DNA of 64,000 bases from Methanobacterium bryantii (lineage in GTDB: Archaea; Methanobacteriota; Methanobacteria; Methanobacteriales; Methanobacteriaceae), in NCBI RefSeq assembly GCF_002287175.1, contig NZ_LMVM01000040.1:1-64000 (forward strand), given 5' to 3'. The position numbers and the translations under genes were made by a program. The notes below the pieces were generated by a model, which saw only the letters and a program-made list of their open reading frames with translations, ran no database searches and was not told the origin of the DNA. This document shows positions 1-8,390 of this stretch, one piece after another; position 1 is the first letter of the stretch; the number at the start of each line of letters is the position of its first letter.

Positions 1-69
1 GTGAAATCTGTTAAAAACACTAAAAACACCATAAAAAAGAATAAAGTCAACACGAAGTTCATAAAATAA
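1..69 (+). CDS. possible C-terminal end of an unidentified lysine-rich protein (partial)
   Basis: Frame 1 is open from the window edge to a TAA at 67-69 and encodes a 22-residue lysine- and asparagine-rich tail. A T-rich stretch with a short inverted repeat (TTGATTGAGG..TTCAATAA near 100-125) follows and could be its terminator. Nothing identifies a family, and in AT-rich DNA an open stretch this short can occur by chance. Confidence 0.25.
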   Translation: MKSVKNTKNTIKKNKVNTKFIK

Positions 70-297
70 AACTTCCCTTTGACCTTTATTCCATCAACTT
101 TTTTGATTGAGGGGAAAATTCAATAATTTTTTTTACAGTTATATATCTAAATCCCGATAAATAGAGACTAAATGAATGTATAACACTATTTTTAATATAT
201 CTTCAAAGAAATCACGATTTAAAATGAATTTAGTAAAGGGATTGATTTTAAATACAAATTAATTCTGAAAGTTAAAAAAAGGACATAATGTTGTGTG

Positions 298-1227
298 TTA
301 TTTACTATAAATCGATCCCAAAAGGTCAAGGGCAAGTCTAGAGGCTACCTGTGATGTAATATTCCCTGCATCATAGAGCGGATTAACTTCTACAACATCA
401 AATCCGATGATATTCCCTTTTACAGGCAAATTCTGCAATATTTCTCTCATTTGCAGGTAATTTAAACCTCCTGGCTCTGGAGTACCTGTTCCAGGCACTG
501 CAGAGATATCAAGGGCATCAATATCAAGGGTTACATAGATATTTTCGGTTTCAGGTATTTTTCCGAGTGTCCATTGGATTCCATTTTTAAAGACATCGGA
601 AGCAGTTATAATTTTGGAGTTGTATTTTTTGGCTTCGTCATAATTTGCTTTTCTATCGGTAAATCCACGAATCCCAATTTGTGTGATGTTATTAACTGTC
701 TTAAGACCAGATGCGCGTTTAATTGGGCTTGCATGGGAAAATTTAACATTTGATACATTGTCTGTAAAATCGAGGTGAGTATCAAAATGAACTATGTCAA
801 AGTCGACATCGAATGCTTCAAGAATTGGAAAAGTAATTGAATGATCACCGCCAAAACCTACAGGAAAAACATTGCTTTCTATAACTTTTTTGAAGGTATC
901 ATAGATCATCTTCATATTGGTGGCTGTGGATGTAGGTAGGATAGGTACATCTCCATAATCTATGAGAGTTACATCATGGAGAATATGCTTTTTTTGCTCT
1001 AGATCATAGGCACCTTCATCAGAATGCATGTAAATTCCATAATTTTGGGATGCAATACGGACTGCACGAGGTCCAAAGCGTGTTCCAGATCGATTTGTAG
1101 TGCCCTGGTCAAATGGGATTCCAATTAGAGCCACATCCACGTTTTTTAAGTTAGTTGTGTGCTGGAGTTTGTAGAATGTTGGAATTCCTGAATAGGGGAA
1201 TTTATTTTCAATTTCTTTGGGATTCAT
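298..1227 (-). CDS. speB: agmatinase / arginase-family ureohydrolase
   Basis: A 309-residue member of the ureohydrolase fold that hydrolyses agmatine to putrescine and urea, or a related guanidino substrate, with a binuclear manganese centre. The metal-ligand motifs are present in order: GGDHS (about residues 126-130), DTHLD (149-153, in place of the common DAxxD form) and DIDALD (235-240) followed by PGTGTPEPGG. Length is normal for the family. An in-frame start nine codons upstream exists, but the ATG at 1227 has GGAG at the right distance and begins MNPKEIENKF as family members do. Archaeal polyamine synthesis commonly uses this enzyme. It stands alone, with its 3-prime end toward an empty AT-rich stretch. 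Exact substrate specificity is inferred. Confidence 0.9.
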   Translation of the reverse strand: MNPKEIENKFPYSGIPTFYKLQHTTNLKNVDVALIGIPFDQGTTNRSGTRFGPRAVRIASQNYGIYMHSDEGAYDLEQKKHILHDVTLIDYGDVPILPTSTATNMKMIYDTFKKVIESNVFPVGFGGDHSITFPILEAFDVDFDIVHFDTHLDFTDNVSNVKFSHASPIKRASGLKTVNNITQIGIRGFTDRKANYDEAKKYNSKIITASDVFKNGIQWTLGKIPETENIYVTLDIDALDISAVPGTGTPEPGGLNYLQMREILQNLPVKGNIIGFDVVEVNPLYDAGNITSQVASRLALDLLGSIYSK

Positions 1228-1339
1228 CTTATTTCTCCAGCAATTTAACCACAAATGTATAATAAAATTAGTAAAATACGGATTTTAAATTTAATAAGGT
1301 AATTAAGGGGAATCAGGGATAAGATTGCAAAATTAGATT

Positions 1340-1927
1340 TTATTTTATGTGTTCTATAAAATGAATTCCATTTTCGTTGATTGCATATTTTTTATTCCTT
1401 TTAACCTCAACATCTATTAAACCCATATTCTCTAATTCTTGAAGGTACTGGTAAACTGTTGATTCAGAATATTTTTTCCTTTTACCTTTAGATTTAGAAT
1501 ATGAACGACTTAGGAGAGTTAGAAGATGGTTAAATGTAATGCCATTATTTTTACTTAAAACTTCAAGTATTCTTATCTTTGTACTACCAAAACGATGAGC
1601 AGGATTTACAGGAAGGAAAACAGGCCCACCTTCGTCTAAAACATATAACGGCGTGGATGCCTGGAATTGTGTTAAATAATAAGCTACGTAGAGATCAAGT
1701 TTATCTTCGCTAGCTATGAAATAGGGGTCTTCAACTTCTTCAAAAACATTTTTAATTTCGCCTACAACTTCATGGAAGTCGCCTTGTAAATTAATAACTT
1801 TATAACCATCTTTTTCTCTTTCAGCGTCTTTCGACAACATTATAACTTCATCGGCCTGAAAATCTTCCTTTTTAAGGATGTTTTGGATAATTTCAGGCCT
1901 TTTGATTGTTGTTATAAGACTTGGCAT
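1340..1927 (-). CDS. winged-helix transcriptional regulator with N-terminal Rossmann-like sensor (paralog of 6891-7481)
   Basis: A 195-residue protein starting MPSLITTIKRPEII, with GGAGG five bases before the ATG. The first ~115 residues alternate beta strands and helices and end in a strand LYVLDEGGPVFLPV. This could be a small Rossmann or CARF-like sensor, but that is only an inference. Residues ~120-195 look like a winged helix, with a helix-turn-helix around SYSKSKGKRKKYSESTVYQY and a wing LIDVEVKRNKKYAINENG. It shares overall architecture and many positions with the 6891-7481 protein. Its promoter carries part of the same 25-bp operator found at that gene and at 7680-8369, so autoregulation is likely. 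No ligand can be named. Confidence 0.75.
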   Translation of the reverse strand: MPSLITTIKRPEIIQNILKKEDFQADEVIMLSKDAEREKDGYKVINLQGDFHEVVGEIKNVFEEVEDPYFIASEDKLDLYVAYYLTQFQASTPLYVLDEGGPVFLPVNPAHRFGSTKIRILEVLSKNNGITFNHLLTLLSRSYSKSKGKRKKYSESTVYQYLQELENMGLIDVEVKRNKKYAINENGIHFIEHIK

Positions 1928-1976
1928 TTAAAACCTCCGTGTTTTTATTATATTATGATATTATGTTTTTTCATTA

Positions 1977-2001
1977 ATATTAAATTTATAGTTTTTATTA
2001 C
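1977..2001 (-). promoter_or_regulatory. candidate operator half-site plus TATA of the 1340-1927 regulator
   Basis: Upstream of the regulator, on the minus strand, AGTAATAAAAACTATAAATTT combines a BRE-like A-run, a TATA-like element and one perfect GTAATAAA half-site (1994-2001 read in reverse). The partner half-site expected at 1977-1984 matches at 6 of 8 positions. The same 25-bp arrangement is perfect at 7519-7543 and 8393-8417. Confidence 0.5.
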
Positions 2002-2683
2002 TCATTGTGAATTCAGTCACCATAATAATGAACTCATATAAAAAAGTTTTTAGGCATATAACTAAAACAAAAAAATTTAGTAGAATTCGGTTGTTTAAAA
2101 ATAGGAATTTATTTCTGGCATTTTTTAGATTAAAGAGATAATTTGAGATTTTTAAAGAGAATAATTTTTTTAAAGAGATTATATACACCCCAAACTTTGT
2201 AATGTGGCTTAAAATCACTTTTAAATGAAGATATGCCCAGACTTTAAATACAAATTGGCTTAAAAGCTTCATAAAACGGGCACCGTTATTATTCGGGTAA
2301 TACAATCCTTCTTTTGTGAATATTATGGCTTTATCTATTGTATTCTCATTTGCTCAAGAATATAATCGATATTTTCAGAATGTCTTATTATTGTTGCAAT
2401 GCCAGTCGTATAAAACACACTATAATGTAATATGTATTATTTAGTATTACTAAATATATAACATTTATTATTAACAGGGGGATCAGTTACAATAGAAATA
2501 ATTTTATTTAAAAGGTATTTAATCACTGTAAAATAGGTAAAGAATGTAAAGAATTTATAAATACAGGAATAATTAATTGTCATAGCTCCCAAATTCAAAT
2601 AATAATTTAAATTTTATTTATTAAACTGTAAATACAACTGAAAATTATAATAAAATTTAAATTTTAAAGAAAAAGAGTAAGTT
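2002..2683. other. AT-rich intergenic stretch, no gene seen
   Basis: No convincing gene in either strand. A 114-codon open frame on the minus strand within 1961-2305 is low-complexity, rich in Phe, Leu, Asn and Lys, and lacks a ribosome binding site, so it is dismissed. A TATA-like stretch occurs near 2440-2465, but nothing downstream on the plus strand needs it. Confidence 0.5.
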
Positions 2684-2898
2684 TTACTTACCATGGTGGT
2701 GGTGTTTTTCAACGATTCTAATGCTAATTTCTAAAAAGTCGTCAACATCTACATCTGCAACCTCTAAAAGAACTTCGGTACAATTACATCTTTTTCTGTC
2801 CTTTTAACTATTGATTTGTAGCCTTTCATATGGTGCCGGTGGTATCTTCCGTGACGTCCTCGGTGATGGTTACAACCACAGTTTCTATCCTCACACAT
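2684..2898 (-). pseudogene. frameshifted small histidine-rich (metal-binding?) protein
   Basis: Reading from ATG at 2898 gives MCEDRNCGCNHHRGRHGRYHRHH..., a Cys/His/Arg-rich start. The frame hits a stop after about 43 codons. Moving one frame near 2780 restores an acidic segment (VLLEVADVDDDFLEI) and a C-terminus ending EKHHHHGK with TAA at 2684-2686. The total length of 215 bases is one short of a 71-residue gene plus stop, consistent with one lost base near GTAATTGTACC. Histidine clusters at both ends suggest metal (Ni, Zn or Co) binding or storage. It could be a recent inactivation, a sequencing error or, less likely, programmed frameshifting. No family is recognised. Confidence 0.5.
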
Positions 2899-3738
2899 AT
2901 AGAATCACATTCATTTTTAAGTTGCTCATGTCTGGAGTATTGTGCAAATATTATTGAATTACTAGGTAATTTTTGGTTAAATAAATGGATTTTTTTTTAA
3001 ACAAGTTCAATTTAAATTAATCAGTATGGAAAAATTTTTTTATTTTTCCGATTGAAAAAAAAACTTTCAAATCCAAAGGTTCTCAAAATCTAGGATTTTG
3101 AGACCTGGAAAATAAAGCTTACAAACATGAAACTTACAAAAAACCACAGGTTTTTTGTTGCATCAAAATCGTAGATTTTGACAGTGTTTGTGCATTCGAA
3201 AATCAATGATTTTCGAAAGTTTTCCAAGGATTTGAATGCACAAAAATCTTAAAAAATCATAGATTTTTTATGTTTGAAAATCGCAGCTTTTCAACTGTAA
3301 AAAATTAAAAATTTTTTACATGCCTGCAAAAACCCGAGGTTTTTGCGGTCGAGGAAACAAGTTTCCTCCGATATAGAAAAATGAAATGCATTTTTCTCTA
3401 ACTTTGATTTTTGTTAGCCTGCAGAACTTCAAAAAATCATAGGTTTTTTGAGCCTACAAAAACCAAAGGTTTTTGTGGCCGAGGAAATTTAATTTCCTCA
3501 GGCAAAGAAAATGTTGCACATTTTCTTAAGCTTCGTTCTGCGGCTGCAAAAACATAGTTTTTGCAAGCTTTGTTTTTTCAATATAACCTAAATGAAGTAT
3601 AAACCATGCACATAATAATGGACAGGAGCGTTTTAGTTAAGGTGTATTATGCTGTTTAAAAAATAAATTTTTTTTGTAAAAATTTGTTAGATAGATTAAC
3701 GGTTTTTGTTTTGGATTCTAACCTAATGGGCGGTTATT
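2899..3738. repeat. field of short palindromes (at least 12 hairpins, mostly 3-nt loops)
   Basis: No gene lies here. Between about 3080 and 3570 the sequence is a chain of perfect or near-perfect inverted repeats with 7-9 bp arms and 2-5 nt loops. Examples are CTCAAAATC-TAG-GATTTTGAG (3082-3102), CAAAATC-GTA-GATTTTG, CGAAAATC-AAT-GATTTTCG, AAAACC-CGA-GGTTTT, GAGGAAAC-AA-GTTTCCTC (3351-3368) and GCAAAAAC-ATA-GTTTTTGC. Arms are A/T tracts capped by two or three G/C pairs. Related elements occur at 15962-16004, 29829-29894, 32780-33000, 41255-41355 and 62225-62275. Adjacent hairpins are joined by GGTCGAGG or GGCCGAGG words. Confidence 0.75.
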
Positions 3739-4276
3739 TTAACATATTTGCCAGATTAGTGCCCATTCCCTTATTTCGCCCCAATCTCGGTAATCGATAC
3801 GTTTATTAGTATCTATCCCTTGTTTATCCAGTCTTTTTTTGATAATGAACCTGGTGGCTAATTTATACATTAAACCGTGGCTGGCATTTGGGTCATATAT
3901 GCTTCCAAAAAGTCCTGTAGCTACAGGTTCACCCGATAAATATTTTAGAGCCACTTCATCCAGGTATTTTTCCTGTCCTTCTGTTATGGTTTCTTCCATG
4001 TTGGCGGCACTGCATGTGACAAAAAGTGCCACCTTTTTATCTGAAAGGGTAGATTTATTATCTTCCATGAATTTAAGCGGTCCTTTGGTCCATTTGCCTA
4101 TTTTGATCCCACTTCCTATAATTACCATGTCATAAGGTGGAATATCGTAGTTTTTAATGCCCCCTAGAATCTACTAAATCAACTTCAATACCTTCCCTTT
4201 CTATAACTTTTCTTATTTCTTCTGCAATTTCGGCAGCTGTGCCGTATCTTGTCCCATAAACGATTAACACTTTCAT
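3739..4276 (-). pseudogene. flavodoxin-family protein broken by one extra base in a C5/G5 run
   Basis: From ATG 4276, with AAGGTAATT just upstream, the frame reads MKVLIVYGTRYGTAAEIAEE, a classical flavodoxin FMN-phosphate loop. It runs to ...VDLVDSRGH and a stop. Removing one base of the homopolymer at 4160-4164 rejoins the remaining 129 codons (DMVIIGSGIKIGKW ... REWALIWQIC). This yields a ~178-residue protein like archaeal menaquinone-dependent protoporphyrinogen-oxidase-type flavodoxins. It lies 31 bases behind the membrane protein 4308-5159 and was probably co-transcribed with it. A homopolymer error in sequencing is a fair alternative to true inactivation. Confidence 0.75.
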
Positions 4277-4307
4277 TTTAATTACCTTGTAATATTATTC
4301 TTTATTT

Positions 4308-5159
4308 TTACAGGTCAGTAGCTGCTTCTCTATTTTTATTAGATTCAGTGTACCTATTTTTGTATGGTGGGGTTATCTTGCTGTAGAATATAACTGAGAT
4401 TAAAATTCCTGTAACGGTTATTATTGCAAAGATAACAACCTGTCCGATTGCTGGACTTACTCCATTTTGTGCCATGAAGAATATCATGGAAAGCAGGGCA
4501 GTTCCCATAAGCGATGCTTTTATTAGGAGTATAGATACCAGAGCATATCCCCATTCTTTACCTTTTATAATTAATATGCCTGCAATTAGCATGGCAGGGA
4601 AAACCACTCCTATGTCCAGGGCTTGAATAACCAGTGTAGTGTAACTTTCCAGTGCGGCTGGACTAATACCTGTTAATAATGAATCAACTATCATTTTTAT
4701 CCACATTAAGGCTACCATTGCTCCTGAAAATATTAGGAACGCACCTGCTATTTTGCTGGTCTTTCCATGGGTTATACTTTCCTTGATAGTTTTTACATTC
4801 AGTGATAACAGCCCATAAATGAAAGTGTACAGTGATAGAGAAAACAAAGCCACGTAAACCAGGAATAACTGATTATATGATGCTAAAAATGACATTGATG
4901 CGTAAGAATAAAGGAAGTAAAACAGAGTTCCCATCCAGATTAAATTGCCTTTAAGCGAATTCTTTTGGATTAAATAAAGAGATCCCATAAGTACTGGAAT
5001 ACCTATTATCAGTGTAATTAAGTCCTGGCCCATAGCTTGAGCTGTCATGGAAATTGTTTCGTGTTTATACAGTCCTTTCCAGAATAAGCCGGATAGAGTT
5101 GCTATGCCTGCAAGAACAGCGATAAAAATTGAATTTATATATACTACTTTTTTGTCCAT
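4308..5159 (-). CDS. multi-pass membrane protein of unknown function
   Basis: A 283-residue protein with about eight hydrophobic segments (for example residues ~7-27, 47-64, 73-90, 95-120, 137-160, 180-200, 205-228 and 238-260) and a charged C-terminal tail. No catalytic motif is evident and I do not recognise the family. It is the first gene of an apparent two-gene unit with the broken flavodoxin 3739-4276. Its promoter carries two tandem copies of a perfect palindrome between the TATA box and the start codon, so it is probably tightly repressed. The regulator is not obvious in the window. Confidence 0.65.
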   Translation of the reverse strand: MDKKVVYINSIFIAVLAGIATLSGLFWKGLYKHETISMTAQAMGQDLITLIIGIPVLMGSLYLIQKNSLKGNLIWMGTLFYFLYSYASMSFLASYNQLFLVYVALFSLSLYTFIYGLLSLNVKTIKESITHGKTSKIAGAFLIFSGAMVALMWIKMIVDSLLTGISPAALESYTTLVIQALDIGVVFPAMLIAGILIIKGKEWGYALVSILLIKASLMGTALLSMIFFMAQNGVSPAIGQVVIFAIITVTGILISVIFYSKITPPYKNRYTESNKNREAATDL

Positions 5160-5173
5160 TTTTTCCCTCCAAA

Positions 5174-5219
5174 GGTAATATATTACTTGTATAGGTAATA
5201 TATTACCAAAGTATATAAA
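5174..5219 (-). promoter_or_regulatory. tandem palindromic operator and TATA box
   Basis: GGTAATATATTAC (5174-5186) and GGTAATATATTACC (5194-5207) are two near-identical palindromes exactly 20 bp apart, about two helical turns. A TATA box on the minus strand (TTTATATAC, 5211-5219) sits immediately upstream, so a bound dimer pair would cover the transcription start. This is the classical layout for a repressor of 4308-5159. Confidence 0.75.
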
Positions 5220-5416
5220 GGTTGTGGTTATGATTTAAATACTATAAATAAAGACTTTAAAATGAATATAAACATAAAATAAGAGGTATGGTATCTTATA
5301 TTTATTGAAAATGCGCATATTTTTGTATTTTTTAGATTTAAAATTAAAATTTTAGTTAGAATTAAAAATCAAAAATATAATGCTCTCAACAGAGCATTAT
5401 TTCCTTTATAACCCAA

Positions 5417-6034
5417 TTAACTTTCTTGATGTATTGATCCTGTTAAATAACCACCTAAAGCAATTACACCAAGAATAACTGGATAGACAATAAGTCTTTC
5501 AGCTCCACCTGTACCAAATACCATAAAAGGGCTCGAGTCCTGCAGAATAATCACAAGCAGAATATCAATAAAGGCAACTGCACCAAGAATTATAAGAACA
5601 TATTTGAGAAGTGAATCCCGTAAAATAGTGAAAGACGTCAACATGGCTAAGCTTCCAAAGATAAAGGATGTCATTGCAAAAATAACATGTGCATTTCCAC
5701 TGTATCCTGGGAATATGCCTACTCCCATAGCCCCAATTCCAAGAATGCCCAAAAATGCAGGGAAAATTCTGCTCTGATATCGTTTATATATAAAGTAAGC
5801 AGCTATAAAAACCAGTAAACCTGCTATAAATACCGTTACATTGAAAATAGTTGCTGAAGGTTCATGTATGGGTAAATCAGCCAGGGAACTGAGATCATAT
5901 TTTGCTGTATTATAGCCAGGATACAAAGTTTCAGCAACACTTACAAGTAACATAAACTGAATACCGCTAATAACCATTAATAAACCGGCTGTTTTTTGGT
6001 AACGAATTGATTTTGCTTCAGTTTTAGATATCAT
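5417..6034 (-). CDS. DUF998 family membrane protein
   Basis: A 205-residue integral membrane protein with six predicted hydrophobic helices. Family hallmarks are the early segment GLLMVISGIQFMLLVSVAE, the YDLSSLAD-like loop, and GVGIFPGYSGNAHVIFAMTSF in the middle, where DUF998 proteins have a GxFP..G..H pattern. Function of the family is unknown. It lies on the same strand as the anchored flavodoxin 6107-6682, 72 bases downstream of it, and may share its transcript. Confidence 0.75.
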   Translation of the reverse strand: MISKTEAKSIRYQKTAGLLMVISGIQFMLLVSVAETLYPGYNTAKYDLSSLADLPIHEPSATIFNVTVFIAGLLVFIAAYFIYKRYQSRIFPAFLGILGIGAMGVGIFPGYSGNAHVIFAMTSFIFGSLAMLTSFTILRDSLLKYVLIILGAVAFIDILLVIILQDSSPFMVFGTGGAERLIVYPVILGVIALGGYLTGSIHQES

Positions 6035-6106
6035 TTTTATGCTCCATTAACGTAATTACATCACGCGACACATTTTAGCTGTGACCTAGACCATATTGAA
6101 ATTAAG

Positions 6107-6682
6107 TCAGCCCTGTCCTAGCAAAGCGTTTACAAATTCATTAGCCTTTTGATTGATGGTGTTTGTATCTACAAACTTCATTACATCATCTACCTGGTAT
6201 ATATTGGTATTATTCAAAGCTATTTCTTTTTTGATGAATGCAGTATTATTACTGTTTGCAGTTACTGATCCTGTGGTAAATATGCCAATTTTTGCTTCTT
6301 TAGGCGGAGTTATATCTGATAAATAGGACTGTAATGAACTTGCAGGTTGTCCAGCATAAACCGGCCCTCCAATAACAATAACGTTGTATCCTGCCGTGTT
6401 CATGACGTTTGAACTTTTGATCCCTGCTAAAGTGACTGTATACCCTTTTGACTGTAAATCACCCGCAATTACTGCGGCCGCGTTTTTCGCTGTTCCTGTA
6501 ATTCCTGGATCGTAAACTACTAATGCTTTTCCAGCTGAGGTTCCGTTGGGATTTAAAGTTTGTGAACCTGTTGCTGTATAGCTCATAACATCTCCCATTA
6601 CAAGACCTATAGATGCGAAAGCTATCAGAACGATTAAAACTATTCCTAGTCCAACATATTTTGCTACTTTCTTCTTTTCCAT
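6107..6682 (-). CDS. membrane-anchored flavodoxin-like protein
   Basis: Residues ~8-30 form a single N-terminal membrane anchor (VGLGIVLIVLIAFASIGLVM). A short linker is followed by a flavodoxin-like domain: KALVVYDPGITGTAKNAA occupies the phosphate-binding loop, and VIVIGGPVYAGQPASSLQSY matches the second FMN loop. The domain is therefore probably displayed on the cell surface, or faces the pseudoperiplasm, which is unusual for an FMN protein. Length is 191 residues. Close to DUF998 and another flavodoxin, it belongs to a run of redox and membrane genes. FMN binding is inferred. Confidence 0.75.
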   Translation of the reverse strand: MEKKKVAKYVGLGIVLIVLIAFASIGLVMGDVMSYTATGSQTLNPNGTSAGKALVVYDPGITGTAKNAAAVIAGDLQSKGYTVTLAGIKSSNVMNTAGYNVIVIGGPVYAGQPASSLQSYLSDITPPKEAKIGIFTTGSVTANSNNTAFIKKEIALNNTNIYQVDDVMKFVDTNTINQKANEFVNALLGQG

Positions 6683-6890
6683 TTTGATCCCCTTTTTCTA
6701 ATATGGTATGGAGTTGTAGCGATGCTCTATTTATAGTTCACTGGATTAAATTTTTAAAAATGATATAAATATTTTAAAACTTAGTAATGATGTTTAAAAT
6801 TAATCACATGAACCATAGCTTTGGTTAAAATATTAAAAAATAGTTAAACAATTGTTATTTTAAAAATAAAAAGAGTTTAATTTTAAGATG

Positions 6891-7481
6891 TTACCTTAGA
6901 ATTTCCATGAATCTGGAGCCTTTATCGTTGAGTGAGTATTTGTTACCTTCACTGTTAATTAAATCAGCGCTTTCAAGCTCATGCAAATACTGGTTGATGG
7001 TTAATTTTGAATATGTATCTTTCCTGCCCCTGGCTCCTGATTCTCTGGTTAAATGGCTTACAACGTCGTCAGGCTTGGACGGGTTATGGTCATGTAAATA
7101 TTCCATTATCTGCTTTTTAACGTGAGTAAATGCATGTGAAGTACTCACTGGCAATAATATAAGTTTATTATTATCTAAAACGTAGAATGGAATTGTTTTT
7201 TGGAGTTGAGCTAGATAATAAGTCACATAAATGTCGAGTTCATTTTCGCCTGCAATGAAGCATGGCTCTGGGGCAAGGTTAAAAACACATTTAATATCCT
7301 GCAGTATTTCGAAGAAGTCTCCTTCTAAAAATTTGATAGTGTATCCCTCTCTTTCAACATTTAAGAGCCCGTGAATATCGCCTTTGGTTAAAATTATCAC
7401 GTTTTCAGCTTCAATTTCTTTCTTTTTAAGAATAAAATGAATATCTTCAGGATCTTTAATTGTTGTTATAATATCTGGCAT
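6891..7481 (-). CDS. winged-helix transcriptional regulator with N-terminal Rossmann-like sensor (paralog of 1340-1927)
   Basis: A 196-residue protein starting MPDIITTIKDPEDIHFIL. An in-frame GTG three codons upstream overlaps the Shine-Dalgarno GAGGTG, so the ATG at 7481 is preferred. The N-terminal ~115 residues have the same alternating strand-helix pattern and the PFYVLDNNKLILLPV strand as the paralog. The C-terminal ~75 residues form a winged helix (LTINQYLHELESADLINSEG, then a wing NKYSLNDKG). A perfect 25-bp inverted repeat overlaps its TATA region and recurs at 8393-8417, suggesting it controls itself and the membrane protein 7680-8369. A CARF-like nature of the sensor is possible but unproven. 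Confidence 0.75.
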   Translation of the reverse strand: MPDIITTIKDPEDIHFILKKKEIEAENVIILTKGDIHGLLNVEREGYTIKFLEGDFFEILQDIKCVFNLAPEPCFIAGENELDIYVTYYLAQLQKTIPFYVLDNNKLILLPVSTSHAFTHVKKQIMEYLHDHNPSKPDDVVSHLTRESGARGRKDTYSKLTINQYLHELESADLINSEGNKYSLNDKGSRFMEILR

Positions 7482-7518
7482 GGAAAACACCTCGCGTTTA
7501 ATATTATGTTAACTTAAT

Positions 7519-7543
7519 GTAATAAAATTATAGTTTTTATTAC
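7519..7543 (-). promoter_or_regulatory. perfect inverted-repeat operator over the TATA element of 6891-7481
   Basis: GTAATAAAA (7519-7527) and TTTTATTAC (7535-7543) are exact complements around a 7-bp centre that contains the TATA-like core (CTATAA on the minus strand). The outer span, 25 bp from G to C, equals that of the site at 8393-8417. Confidence 0.7.
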
Positions 7544-7679
7544 TACTTTAAACTGAATATATGAATATAATGGTCCGTTGCAAATTAAAAGGGAGTATAA
7601 GAGTTTAAAAGGAAGTGAATACATGTTTTAATAGTTTAATTAAGTTAACAGGCTAGAAACTGCCAAAATTTAAATCCAA

Positions 7680-8369
7680 TTAAATAAACATGAATCCTCT
7701 AATAAGGAAGAAAAAGCCCAGAATTAGATATACTATAGTTGTAAAATAGTCACTGTAATTAATTATCCAGTTACGGGCAGGAGTTAATATTTTCCTTGCT
7801 TTACTTGCAAATATTAAATAAATAATGAACGATATTTCGGCCACTAAAAGTGTAATAATACCTAATATGATAACTGTTTCTGCAGCTAGCGCAAATCCTG
7901 GATTCGAAAGCCCAATAAGAGTGCCTGCCTGAAGTACAAGAATATCTGTAACGAAACTGGCCAGGAAAGCGATAAATCCAAAGTAGAAAAATTTTATGAA
8001 GGTTGAAGAATTCCTATCTTCTCGAAGTGAACTTATAAATCCAATAAGCCCCCCTTCTCGAGATTCTTCACGGATACAAATACTTTTCAACGCTATAATA
8101 ACCAGAATACTGCCTAAAACAACTTCTGTTATGGCACCGATGTGGATTGTACCCAGGGCTACAGCAGAAAGGCCACTGCCAATATACATGCCTGAAAATG
8201 CCACAATAAGGAAAAATATAATCGCGCCAAACAAATAGGAGAATGAAGCTAAGCGCGGGCTTCTTGTGGGAGAAACAGTAGTTAATATTGTGGCTAAGAT
8301 AACAGGGCTTACTGCTGCACCTAGGGCATAGGGTAGAATGCTGGCAATTAAGGAGTTCAGTTCAGGCAT
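7680..8369 (-). CDS. GAP/LysE-like membrane transporter
   Basis: A 229-residue membrane protein with six hydrophobic helices. The first helix ends in GAAVSPVILATILTTVSPT, resembling the start of GAP/Sap and LysE-superfamily exporters. A charged loop (REESREGGLIGFISSLRED) separates the first three helices from the last three. It probably exports a small molecule of unknown identity. An excellent inverted-repeat operator lies 22 bases before its ATG, shared with the two winged-helix regulators, so its expression is likely controlled by one of them. Confidence 0.65.
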   Translation of the reverse strand: MPELNSLIASILPYALGAAVSPVILATILTTVSPTRSPRLASFSYLFGAIIFFLIVAFSGMYIGSGLSAVALGTIHIGAITEVVLGSILVIIALKSICIREESREGGLIGFISSLREDRNSSTFIKFFYFGFIAFLASFVTDILVLQAGTLIGLSNPGFALAAETVIILGIITLLVAEISFIIYLIFASKARKILTPARNWIINYSDYFTTIVYLILGFFFLIRGFMFI

Positions 8370-8390
8370 TAGTTATATTATGTTCTTTGA

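Noticed and set aside
1961..2305. 114-codon open frame on the minus strand
   Set aside because: Low-complexity Phe/Leu/Asn/Lys composition typical of AT-rich noncoding DNA, no ribosome binding site, and it overlaps the promoter of the regulator.
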